Of a stretch of DNA of 32,931 nt, positions 7,634 to 14,927 are shown piece by piece. Position 1 is the stretch's first letter. Every line of letters begins with the position of its first letter. A model generated the notes under the pieces. The model was not told the origin of the DNA and did no database searches. It worked only from the letters and a program-made list of their open reading frames with translations. Made by a program: the position numbers and the translations under genes. This stretch comes from Planctomycetia bacterium (GTDB lineage Bacteria; Planctomycetota; Planctomycetia; Gemmatales; Gemmataceae): NCBI GenBank assembly GCA_005799265.1, contig SYHD01000115.1, positions 1 to 32,931 of the forward strand. The letters run 5' to 3'.

Positions 7634-9325
7634 TCACTTCGAAGTGCGCTTGGGCGGCGCTGGGCTGAGGCGCAGCGTCCAGGTCGCTTGGCCCGCTTCG
7701 CCGTGCTGACTCAGCGTCATCTGGTCGAACAGGCGGAGCAGCGCGATCACGCTCTCGAGATTTTTCTTGGCGTCGCGCTCCGACATCGTCTGCCCCGCGG
7801 TCAGATTGCCGAGGATTTGCTCCCGACGATTGTGCAGCAGCGTCGCGAGTTCCGGCGCGGACATGCGCACCAGCGGCGTGTCCTTGCGCAGCGGAGTCTT
7901 GCCCTCGTGCAGGCGAAATTGCTCGATCACCTCGGGAGAAGTGGCGAAGAGCAGGAAGCCATCCTTCAACGCGCACGCCGGCTGCATGCCGGCGGGGAAC
8001 AACGCGTCGTGAGCGAGGTAGACTACCGTCACCTTGCCTTGCGTCAGGGTTTGCAAGCGGATCTTGGATTTTGGATGTCGTTGATTATATGCCTCCACGG
8101 CAATTTCCGTCAGTTTCTGCACCTTGGTAAAGAGCGCTCCACCGAAGTCCGGTTGCTGTTCGTCTGGCTTCACGGCAACGGCAATCAGCGCTTGCGGCAA
8201 TTCACTCGCCTTCCGCGCCGGCAATACACAGATTCCCCAGTCAGGCCCGACGCTGAGCAGCACCTCCTTGAGATCGACGCCGAGCAAAACGGCTAGCTGG
8301 CGTTGCCATTCGTCGGCAAGATCCTTGTGATCTTTCTTGGGAAGCAGGACCTTGAGGCCTTCAGCAGTGCCAGCGAAATTCGTTCGTGCCGCAATGGTGA
8401 GAATGCTCTGCTCCGGGAATCGCTGCCAAAGCGTGGACGCCGGCACGGTTCTGGAGAAGGCGTCGCGCACCAATTCGGGAAGCTTCTTGGCATCCGCCTG
8501 GATAACGACGCGCAACTCGGCCTCGTTCTCAATCGTCAACGTGACGAAGATCGCCTCAAGCGCTTTCCAGTAGGTCGGCAACGCGTCTTTCGCCTTGGCG
8601 TTCTGGCCGAAGTCCAGTGCAAGCCGGCTCGGATCGACGCACATGGTCACCAGCGCTTGCTCGGCGCCGGCCCGTTGAAAGCGTTTCGCCCACGGATGCT
8701 CTTTCCGCGCCGCCGCCCGGCGTTCAAGGAAGGCACGTAGGACATCGTGCTTGTCGGTGAACGCAAAGAGCGGGCCGTCGAGGAAGTAATACTGTGTCTT
8801 CTTGGCCTCCTCGCGGCGATGATACTTCGTGCCCTTGTGTTCGAGGACGGCGAGCGATTTCAATTCGCCCGATTTTGTTTGCCGGTCATTGAGCCTGTCC
8901 ACCAGATGCACGAGCCGTTCGGGCTTGCGCGCGTGCAAGAGGAACAGTCCTTGCTCGTCGGCGGGGTTCTTCTGGGAAGGGGGCTTGTAGGCGAGAATCA
9001 CGGTATCGCCGAGAACGTCGTCGCGCAGAGTCGGCCAATCGAGATCGAAGTGCTTCTTCAAGTCATCATGCCAACGGCCGAGTTGCTTCATCTCGGGCGC
9101 GTCGAGGATGGTCTTGTGCAAAGGGGATTGGCGAAACACCTTTATCCAATCGGATTGCTCCCAGCGCGCAGCGTGCCCGCGCCAATCGTGTACGACGATG
9201 CAAACGGCAAAATCATCGGGAACAAGGGCGAGCAGGTCATGACGAAAAGCGGTCTGCGCGGACGCGACGGAGGCGAGACCGAGCCAGGCGAACAAAACTA
9301 CGCAGCGGCGGGTGAACGTGCTCAT
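7634..9325 (-). CDS. Secreted DUF3352-like protein of the sigma/anti-sigma operon
   Basis: A 563-residue protein with a signal peptide (MSTFTRRCVVLFAWLGLASVASAQ, cut after SAQ). The mature part begins FRHDLLALVPDDFAVCIVVHD and has repeated strand-helix units, the pattern of DUF3352-like proteins that Planctomycetes encode beside ECF sigma factors; that name is a likeness, not a search result. No catalytic motif is seen. The start at 9325 is chosen because it gives a clean signal peptide; an upstream in-frame ATG at 9577 would overlap the anti-sigma gene. It lies 79 bases downstream of the anti-sigma gene on the same strand, so it is probably in the same transcript and may be a periplasmic part of the signalling circuit. 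Confidence 0.75.
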   Translation of the reverse strand: MSTFTRRCVVLFAWLGLASVASAQTAFRHDLLALVPDDFAVCIVVHDWRGHAARWEQSDWIKVFRQSPLHKTILDAPEMKQLGRWHDDLKKHFDLDWPTLRDDVLGDTVILAYKPPSQKNPADEQGLFLLHARKPERLVHLVDRLNDRQTKSGELKSLAVLEHKGTKYHRREEAKKTQYYFLDGPLFAFTDKHDVLRAFLERRAAARKEHPWAKRFQRAGAEQALVTMCVDPSRLALDFGQNAKAKDALPTYWKALEAIFVTLTIENEAELRVVIQADAKKLPELVRDAFSRTVPASTLWQRFPEQSILTIAARTNFAGTAEGLKVLLPKKDHKDLADEWQRQLAVLLGVDLKEVLLSVGPDWGICVLPARKASELPQALIAVAVKPDEQQPDFGGALFTKVQKLTEIAVEAYNQRHPKSKIRLQTLTQGKVTVVYLAHDALFPAGMQPACALKDGFLLFATSPEVIEQFRLHEGKTPLRKDTPLVRMSAPELATLLHNRREQILGNLTAGQTMSERDAKKNLESVIALLRLFDQMTLSQHGEAGQATWTLRLSPAPPKRTSK

Positions 9326-9404
9326 GGTGCAGTGATTTCGTTGTGGAAGGATAGCGCTAGCCCGCAGCGCAAGCAAGGGCTTACACTGTGGGTTGGCGAC
9401 AAAC

Positions 9405-10100
9405 TCAGTCTCCCTTGGCGGCAAATTCGGGCAGCGGCATTTCGCGGACGAAGAAACCAAACGCCCGGCTGGCGTTGCGCGAAACCACGCGGACGCCGTC
9501 GCTGAATTCCTGGCCGACTTCACGCATGCCCGGATTGAGCGGCGGCAGATTCTGCACGGGGAGCTTGCCCATGCCATCGAGATCCGCCGCCGCCAGCACC
9601 ACCTTGGCGTAATCGCGCGTCGTGCTCTCCATACGTTCGGGCAGGGCGGCCAACGGATGGCGCGGTTCCTCTTTCAGCGTAGGTTTCTCATCTTCATGCT
9701 GCTTCGGCACGGGCACATTTTTCAGTTCATCCTTCTTATGGGCCAGATTCTCGTTTGGTCGCGGCTCGAGCGGCGGCATCCGTGGGACCCAGAAGTAAGC
9801 GAACGCAAGCATCAACATCACGGAGGCGGCCAACGCCATCGTAAGCACCACCCGGCGGCGCATCTTCTCCTGCCGATGCCGGCGATCTTGCATCACCTTC
9901 GCCGTCAAGGCCTTGGCAAAGTCTGGCGCCAGCTTCGGAGCGGAGAGTTGCTTGAGCCCATCGAGCAATCGCAAGGCGGCCGTATGCTGTTCCCGGCATG
10001 CGGCACATTCGCTCAGATGCTGCTCGATCGCCGCGGACGAAGCTTTCCCGTCGCCATCCATGCGCTTTTGCAGCAGCTCTTCACATTCATGGCACTTCAT
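9405..10100 (-). CDS. Zinc-finger anti-sigma factor, membrane anchored
   Basis: A 231-residue anti-sigma factor that should hold the neighbouring ECF sigma factor inactive at the membrane. The N-terminal anti-sigma domain carries the zinc motif His-x3-Cys-x2-Cys (HLSECAAC, residues 28-35) with an earlier CHEC at 3-6. One membrane helix (about 84-105) follows, then a charged K/E/P linker and a periplasmic domain of about 90 residues ending in a VREMPLPEF motif. Its start overlaps the end of the sigma gene by 14 bases, implying translational coupling and balanced synthesis. The signal that releases the sigma factor is unknown; the long outer domain is the likely sensor. Confidence 0.92.
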   Translation of the reverse strand: MKCHECEELLQKRMDGDGKASSAAIEQHLSECAACREQHTAALRLLDGLKQLSAPKLAPDFAKALTAKVMQDRRHRQEKMRRRVVLTMALAASVMLMLAFAYFWVPRMPPLEPRPNENLAHKKDELKNVPVPKQHEDEKPTLKEEPRHPLAALPERMESTTRDYAKVVLAAADLDGMGKLPVQNLPPLNPGMREVGQEFSDGVRVVSRNASRAFGFFVREMPLPEFAAKGD

Positions 10101-10650
10101 GCTCGACCTCGGAAATCATGCCCCGGCGGCGCAGGCGTTCCAGCACTTCTAGCCGGGCGCGATGCAGCCAGGTCTTTACGGTCCCAACCGGCTTTTCCAT
10201 TGTCTCGGCGATCTCGTCGTAAGGCAGCCCTTGCTCGTGATACATCACAAAGACGGCGCGATATTCCCAGCGCAGGTCTTGGATCGCTGCCTTGATTTCG
10301 CGCACCATTTCCGAGGCGTCGTTTTCGGGCTGGTTGGCCGCGGTTTCGTGTAGATAGTCCGCCAACTCGGGCCGTTTGGCGCGCTGTACCATCAAGGTTC
10401 GGCAGCGATTGACCGTGATGCCCATGATCCACGGCTTGAGCGGCCGATTGGAGTCCCAGCGATTCAAGCTGCGGAAGATCCGCAGGAACACTTCCTGGGT
10501 CACGTCCTCGGCGTCCTGGCGATGCTGCAATAGACGCACGCACAGCCCGAAGACATCCGACTGAAATCGCTCGATCAAAGCGCGGACAGCGTAATCGTCC
10601 CCTTTGAGGCAACGACGCACCAGAATGGCATCCTCAGCCAGCACGTTCAC
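10087..10650 (-). CDS. ECF-type RNA polymerase sigma factor
   Basis: A 187-residue extracytoplasmic-function sigma factor. Region 2 (about residues 20-90) contains DAEDVTQEVFLRIFRSL for -10 recognition and core binding, and region 4 (about 125-178) contains the helix-turn-helix YDEIAETMEKPVGTVKTWLHRAR for the -35 element. The protein has the normal size and no extra domain. It is followed by its overlapping anti-sigma factor and then the secreted DUF3352-like protein, so the operon is a surface-signalling unit. The promoters it controls cannot be read from this window. Confidence 0.95.
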   Translation of the reverse strand: MNVLAEDAILVRRCLKGDDYAVRALIERFQSDVFGLCVRLLQHRQDAEDVTQEVFLRIFRSLNRWDSNRPLKPWIMGITVNRCRTLMVQRAKRPELADYLHETAANQPENDASEMVREIKAAIQDLRWEYRAVFVMYHEQGLPYDEIAETMEKPVGTVKTWLHRARLEVLERLRRRGMISEVEHEVP

Positions 10651-10730
10651 GCCTCGGGGGCTCCAGGAGTTGTACCTTCAAGGTGGGCAAAGAGTTTCGG
10701 CAAACCATGGAATTGTCAATTGCTGATTCC

Positions 10731-11027
10731 TTACCGATCCATGGCCTTGTGCATGAGATCGATGACTTCTTCGACGCACGCGTCCTGAATTCGCTTGCCT
10801 TTGTTTTTCAGCGATTCGGCGACGTGGATCACGACATCCTGCATCCGTTCGTGGGTTTCTTCAGAGCCGCCGACGAGGAAGAACTCTTCCCCTTTCGTGA
10901 TCCGCTTGTGGCCGTCCTCGTTGTCCAGGCCGATGCCGACCAGGCCGACGAGCTCTGCGGTTTTTTCTTTGGATTTGCGCGGCACGACCTGCTCCGTTTG
11001 GCGACTGGGAATCGTAATTATTCGCAT
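10731..11027 (-). CDS. Small conserved-looking protein of unknown function
   Basis: A 98-residue soluble, highly charged protein (many K, E and D; few hydrophobics) with mixed strands at the start (MRIITIPSRQTEQ) and a long helix at the end (ERMQDVVIHVAESLKNKGKR). No family recognised. It lies 80 bases upstream of the ECF sigma gene on the same strand and might head that operon, but the gap permits independent transcription. Coding is supported by an intact frame with a sensible composition; there is no clear ribosome binding site. KGEEFFLVGGSEETHERM is the most distinctive stretch and could help a homology search. Confidence 0.6.
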   Translation of the reverse strand: MRIITIPSRQTEQVVPRKSKEKTAELVGLVGIGLDNEDGHKRITKGEEFFLVGGSEETHERMQDVVIHVAESLKNKGKRIQDACVEEVIDLMHKAMDR

Positions 11028-11289
11028 CCACTATAATGGTTGCGTTTGCTTCCGGTCAATGCAAACCGGCAATAAAGTTTGTGGGAAAATTCCTACTCCG
11101 CACAACACTCCCAATCATTATACGACGCAAGCCTCGCCATGCGCGCGGCGATCCGCGAAGGTCAAACCCGCTTCGCCCCGTCACAGCTCGCTGTACTCAT
11201 TGTGAGGCTTAGAATTGAAGGAGGAGAAAGAATCGGCCACAACCGGCAATTCAATGAGGAATTTGCGGGAAGCAGCCGCGCCACATCCG

Positions 11290-12174
11290 CTATTTCCCAT
11301 TCGATGCGCCAACGGCCTGGGCGTCGTCCGTGTGCAGATGATCGCGAACGCCGAAATACTTGACGAGATGAACTTCGTTGCCCTTGTCGTTGTAGTGCAT
11401 CTCATCGACGAGGCCGCGCGACATCAGGATGCCGAAGCCTCCTTCGCGGATGCCGAGCGTTTCGCGGACCATCATGTGGCTCATGGGGTCTTCGGAATGG
11501 GCGGCGTGCGGCACGTTGGTGGGATTGAAGCCGGGGCCGGTGTCCTTGATGTCGATGGTGATCTTCTGCGGGTCAATGCGATAATCGACCTTGACGACGC
11601 GTTCGACTTGCCGCTGATGTCCCCATTCGATGGCGTTGGTTCCCAGTTCGCGGACGGCCGTGATCAACTGGTAGACTTGCTGCTCGTTAAGGCCGCTGAA
11701 GAGGAACAATGAACCCAGCAGGTGATTGAGTTCCTCAAGATAGTTCGAGTGGCTCTGAAGCTGGAAACTGATCGCTCCCTCCGTGCCGTGTCGCTTGAGA
11801 TCTTCCAGCCAATCGAAGGCCCGCCGAATCGCGTGATTCAATGCGTCGGCGGTGAACGGCTTCGAGAGATACGCATTGGCGCCGACTTGCAGGCCGTGAA
11901 CGCGATCCTCTTGCTCGGACAGGGCCGTCGTCATGATGATGGGAATCAAGTTCGTGTCACGATCCAGCTTGAGAGTTTCGCAAATCGTGTACCCGTCGAT
12001 ATCGGGAAGCATCAGATCAAGGAGGATGACGGCGGGACGATGGCGCGACACCCATTCGACAACCGGTTTGCCTTGAAGGAGAATGGTCGGCTCGAAGCCC
12101 CACTGGCGCAAGTACTCGGCCAAAATCAAGCCGAGATCCTGCTCGTCTTCAACGATCAATGCCTTGCGACTCAT
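11290..12174 (-). CDS. Response regulator receiver fused to RsbW-like serine kinase ATPase
   Basis: A 294-residue two-domain signalling protein. Residues 1-120 are a receiver: acidic pair at 10-11, phospho-acceptor Asp53 (LLDLMLPD), Thr83 and Lys105 (LSKPF). Residues about 135-285 are a histidine-kinase-like ATPase of the RsbW/SpoIIAB type: N box ELGTNAIEWGH (176-186), DTGPGF (211-216) and GGFGI (245-249). There is no dimerisation/phosphohistidine domain, so it is not a classical hybrid histidine kinase; the ATPase half resembles the anti-sigma serine kinases that phosphorylate anti-sigma antagonists. The start at 12174 has GAGGG six bases before. It lies near, but separate from, the ECF operon. 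The partner kinase and antagonist are not in the window. Confidence 0.88.
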   Translation of the reverse strand: MSRKALIVEDEQDLGLILAEYLRQWGFEPTILLQGKPVVEWVSRHRPAVILLDLMLPDIDGYTICETLKLDRDTNLIPIIMTTALSEQEDRVHGLQVGANAYLSKPFTADALNHAIRRAFDWLEDLKRHGTEGAISFQLQSHSNYLEELNHLLGSLFLFSGLNEQQVYQLITAVRELGTNAIEWGHQRQVERVVKVDYRIDPQKITIDIKDTGPGFNPTNVPHAAHSEDPMSHMMVRETLGIREGGFGILMSRGLVDEMHYNDKGNEVHLVKYFGVRDHLHTDDAQAVGASNGK

Positions 12175-12335
12175 GATGTCCCTCGCCCCGGGCCCTTCGT
12201 GGGCTTTCGATCTTGCTATTGTTCTAGCTGTCGATGCGATGTCAAGCGATCTAGAAACACTTCTCGACATGGCCGCTTGCGGCTTGGTGCTCGCGTGTTC
12301 GCCGCTAATCGCCAAGACGCAAGCGGCGGTTGGCG

Positions 12336-13181
12336 TCATCGAAACGAATGCTCCGCCGCCGGAAAACGTCCTTCGCGCACTTCAAGGCAATACTGCTCGA
12401 CCGCCTGCGTGATGGCCGGGCCAACCGAGGCGAATTGCTTGACGAAGCGTGGCTTCAGGTCCGTGAACAGGCCGAGCATGTCGTGGGTAACGAGAACCTG
12501 CCCGTCGCAGCCCGTGCCGGCGCCGATGCCGATGGTCGGGATCTTGACGGCCGTGCGGATCTTCTCGGCCAGGTCAGCCGGCACGCACTCGACGACGAGG
12601 GCGAACGCGCCGGCCTTTTCGATAGCGAGCGCGTCTTCAAGAAGATTGGCCGCGTCGCGCTGCACTCGGAAACCGCCAAGGCGATGCACTGACTGCGGCG
12701 TCAGTCCCACGTGCCCCATCACGGGAATGTCGGCGCGAAGGATCGCTTCAATGGCGGCAACGCTGCGCCGGCCTCCTTCAAGCTTGACGGCTTGCGCGCC
12801 CCCTTCCTTGACCAGGCGTCCCGCACTGGCAAGTGCCTGCTCCGGGCTGACCTGATAGCTCATGAACGGCATGTCCGCTATCAAGAGGCTGTTGCGTGTG
12901 CCGCGCGCGGCCAGGCGCGTGTGATAGATCATCTCGTCAAGTGTCACGCGCAGCGAATGTGGCTCCCCCTGTACGACCATGCCGAGTGAATCGCCTACCA
13001 GAATCGCGTCCACACCCGCATCGTCCAGGAGCTTCGCCATCGTGTAGTCATACGCGGTCAAAACCGTCAAACGCACTCCCTGACGCTTGGCAGCCATGAA
13101 GTCAGGAACCGTCATGGGGCGTCGTGTTCTCTGCGCCGTGAGGGCGCCATTCGCTGCCAAAGAGCCGAGCGGAGAGGACAT
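12336..13181 (-). CDS. panB: 3-methyl-2-oxobutanoate hydroxymethyltransferase
   Basis: PanB transfers a hydroxymethyl group from 5,10-methylenetetrahydrofolate to ketoisovalerate, the first committed step of pantothenate and coenzyme A synthesis. The 281-residue protein keeps the TIM-barrel signature: VGDSLGMVVQG with metal ligand Asp64, IADMPFMSY with Asp103, AVKLEGG with Lys133 and Glu135, GHVGLTPQSV, and the catalytic Glu199 in VVECVP, then IGIGAGTGCDGQVLV. The start at 13181 has GGAG six bases upstream; a later ATG at 13115 (MTVPDF) gives the usual family N-terminus and is an alternative. It is transcribed away from the Gfo/Idh gene, with a palindromic repeat between them. The cytoplasmic enzyme is probably expressed alone here, since panC is absent. 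Confidence 0.97.
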   Translation of the reverse strand: MSSPLGSLAANGALTAQRTRRPMTVPDFMAAKRQGVRLTVLTAYDYTMAKLLDDAGVDAILVGDSLGMVVQGEPHSLRVTLDEMIYHTRLAARGTRNSLLIADMPFMSYQVSPEQALASAGRLVKEGGAQAVKLEGGRRSVAAIEAILRADIPVMGHVGLTPQSVHRLGGFRVQRDAANLLEDALAIEKAGAFALVVECVPADLAEKIRTAVKIPTIGIGAGTGCDGQVLVTHDMLGLFTDLKPRFVKQFASVGPAITQAVEQYCLEVREGRFPAAEHSFR

Positions 13182-13243
13182 GCTGCGCTCCGTGGGACGG
13201 GATGGGATGGACGCTGCTTCCTTACTATTGTACGGTTTTCGAG

Positions 13244-13297
13244 GAGCCGCGACCGTATGGGAGCGGAGCAAATCTCGCTCCCTTACGGTCGCGGCTC
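13244..13297. repeat. Large palindromic repeat (GAGCCGCGACCG family)
   Basis: The arms at 13244-13265 and 13276-13297 are inverted copies matching at 21 of 22 positions with a 10-base loop, the same size plan as the element at 507-560 but a different sequence. It lies between the divergent starts of panB and the Gfo/Idh gene, where it could affect both promoters. Confidence 0.75.
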
Positions 13298-13343
13298 GTC
13301 AAGGCAATAGGATGTACGATGATTCCATCCACGAGGTTCAATC

Positions 13344-14408
13344 ATGTCGAAACGCATTCGAGTTGGCTTGATCGGCGCTGGAGCGAACACGCGCTTGCGG
13401 CACATTCCGGGATTGCTGGCGATCGAGGGCGTCGAGATCAGCGCCGTTTGCAATCGTCGGCCGGAGTCAACCGAAGCCGTTGCGCGCGATTTCAAAGTGC
13501 CGCGCGCCTATGCCCAGTGGCAGCAGTTGCTTGCCGATCGCGACATCGATGCCGTCGTCATCGGCACGTGGCCGTATTTGCATTGCCCGATCACCATCGC
13601 CGCGCTGGAAGCGGGCAAGCATGTGTTGACTGAAGCGCGGCTCAGCATGAACGCGGCCGAGGGGCACCGCATGCTCGCGGCGGCCCGGCAACACGCGCAT
13701 CTGGTGGCGCAGGTTGTGCCCAGCCCGTTCGGCCTCAAAGGACACGACGTGATGAAATCGTTGATTGCGTCCGACTATCTCGGCGCCTGGCGCGAGGTAC
13801 ACGTGCAAAGTTTCGGCGCCGCGCTCGCCGATTCGACGGCGCCGCTCTCCTGGCGGCAGGACGCGGACTTGTCGGGCGTCAACATGCTGACGCTCGGCAT
13901 CGTCCACGAGACGCTCACCCGTTGGGCGCCGCCGCCGGTTCAGGTGCAGGCGCAGATTCACGCCCACGTTGCGACGCGTGTTGATCCGCACACGGGCGTG
14001 CTGCGACAGGTTGGCACCCCCGATACCGTGCAGATCCTCGCTGTCCTCGCCAACGGCGCACGCGCCACCTACCACTTCAGCGCCGCAACTCCCTTCGGGC
14101 AGACGGCCGTCATCCATCTGTTCGGCAGCGACGGCGCCCTCTCCTACGATCTGCTGACCGACCGCATCCACGGCGCCAGCAAACGCGCCGGACAAAGTCC
14201 CGGCCGCGCAACCGACCTGCCCGAGATCGCCATCCCGACGGACCAGGCGCGCACCTGGACGGTGGAAGCGGACTTCATCGCTGCGATTCGCGATAGTCGG
14301 CCGATCGAGTTCACGACATTTGAAGCCGGGGTCGCCTACATGGAGTTTACCGAAGCCGTTGCCCGTAGCGCCAAGACGGGCGAGCGTGTGCCGCTGCCAT
14401 TGTCGTAG
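13344..14408 (+). CDS. Gfo/Idh/MocA family oxidoreductase-like protein
   Basis: A 354-residue protein with an N-terminal Rossmann NAD(P) fold (GLIGAGANT at 8-16, followed by AVCNRRPE and AVVIGTWPYLH) and a C-terminal alpha/beta domain of the Gfo/Idh/MocA family. The family motif (E/C)EKP, whose lysine takes part in catalysis, reads TEARLSMN here (96-103), with Ala98 in place of the lysine. LGIVHETL stands where the catalytic D/H helix normally lies. The protein therefore may bind a cofactor and sugar without ordinary dehydrogenase chemistry, or use an unusual residue set. It is cytoplasmic (no signal peptide). It is transcribed alone, with only the palindrome ahead of it. Confidence 0.88.
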   Translation: MSKRIRVGLIGAGANTRLRHIPGLLAIEGVEISAVCNRRPESTEAVARDFKVPRAYAQWQQLLADRDIDAVVIGTWPYLHCPITIAALEAGKHVLTEARLSMNAAEGHRMLAAARQHAHLVAQVVPSPFGLKGHDVMKSLIASDYLGAWREVHVQSFGAALADSTAPLSWRQDADLSGVNMLTLGIVHETLTRWAPPPVQVQAQIHAHVATRVDPHTGVLRQVGTPDTVQILAVLANGARATYHFSAATPFGQTAVIHLFGSDGALSYDLLTDRIHGASKRAGQSPGRATDLPEIAIPTDQARTWTVEADFIAAIRDSRPIEFTTFEAGVAYMEFTEAVARSAKTGERVPLPLS

Positions 14409-14452
14409 GGAGAACCTCATTCGCGCCGGCTGTCGCAGCGTGATCGGCCTCA

Positions 14453-14659
14453 TCAAAGGTCATCGTCTGTCAACCCGGCATCGCGCATGATGCCGCGCTG
14501 GGTTTTAGGCTTCAAGTCTTCGTTTGCGTGGACGGGCACGACTGTGCGCCGCCCTGTCGCAGCCTGGCGATAGATGTGATGGCTGCCGTTGATGCGGGCC
14601 AGCGTCCAGCCGCGTTGCTCGAGGACGCGGCACATCCGCTTGCCGGAGATTATCTTCAC
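14453..14659 (-). CDS. hicA: HicA-family toxin (mRNA interferase)
   Basis: A 68-residue HicA/YcfA protein. The family fold is a small double-stranded RNA-binding-like domain: the N-terminal KIISGKRMCRVLEQRGWTLAR helix is followed by INGSHHIYR, which contains the conserved catalytic His of the GSHH motif, and then VVPVHANEDLKPKTQRGIM. HicA toxins cleave mRNA and slow growth when their antitoxin is lost. It overlaps the 3' end of the HicB gene by 4 bases, so the pair is translationally coupled, with antitoxin first. Length and motifs are complete. Confidence 0.93.
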   Translation of the reverse strand: MKIISGKRMCRVLEQRGWTLARINGSHHIYRQAATGRRTVVPVHANEDLKPKTQRGIMRDAGLTDDDL

Positions 14660-14901
14660 TCAGCTTCCCCGGCGGCTTCGCGTGCCAGCCCGTCCTCGTG
14701 GGCGACCGCAAGCCATCCCTCGGCGGCCTCACGGAGATTCGCGCGGATATCGTCAAGGGATTCGCCTTGGGTATGACAACCGGGAAATGCCGGGATGGAA
14801 GCCGAGTAGCCGCCGGCTTCCGGTTCGGGGCGAATAATCGCTGTCAGAGTAACAGCGACATCGACGGCTATGGGCAGAGTTGGCGTAACGGTGTTGTTCA
14901 T
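14656..14901 (-). CDS. hicB: HicB-family antitoxin
   Basis: An 81-residue HicB antitoxin: strand-rich VTLTAIIRPEPEAGGYSASIPAFPGCHTQGES and a following DDIRANLREAAEGWL helix make the standard RNase H-like fold that caps HicA. The DNA-binding C-terminal domain found in some HicB proteins (HTH or ribbon-helix-helix) is absent, because the protein ends at residue 81. Autoregulation may thus differ from the longer types. It starts 26 bases after the stop of the beta-propeller gene on the same strand, so its promoter probably lies in that gene's 3' end or it is expressed by read-through. Confidence 0.93.
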   Translation of the reverse strand: MNNTVTPTLPIAVDVAVTLTAIIRPEPEAGGYSASIPAFPGCHTQGESLDDIRANLREAAEGWLAVAHEDGLAREAAGEAE

Positions 14902-14927
14902 AGTCGAACTCCAAGTATTGTTTTAGT

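Noticed and set aside
11025-11059. TTGACC and TATAGT as a promoter for the 98-residue gene
   Set aside because: The -10-like box ends two bases before the ATG, so transcription would begin past the start codon. It is probably coincidental unless the true start lies further in.
11028-11289. Plus-strand frames in the gap before the receiver-RsbW gene
   Set aside because: They show no homology and poor composition; the gap appears to be non-coding.
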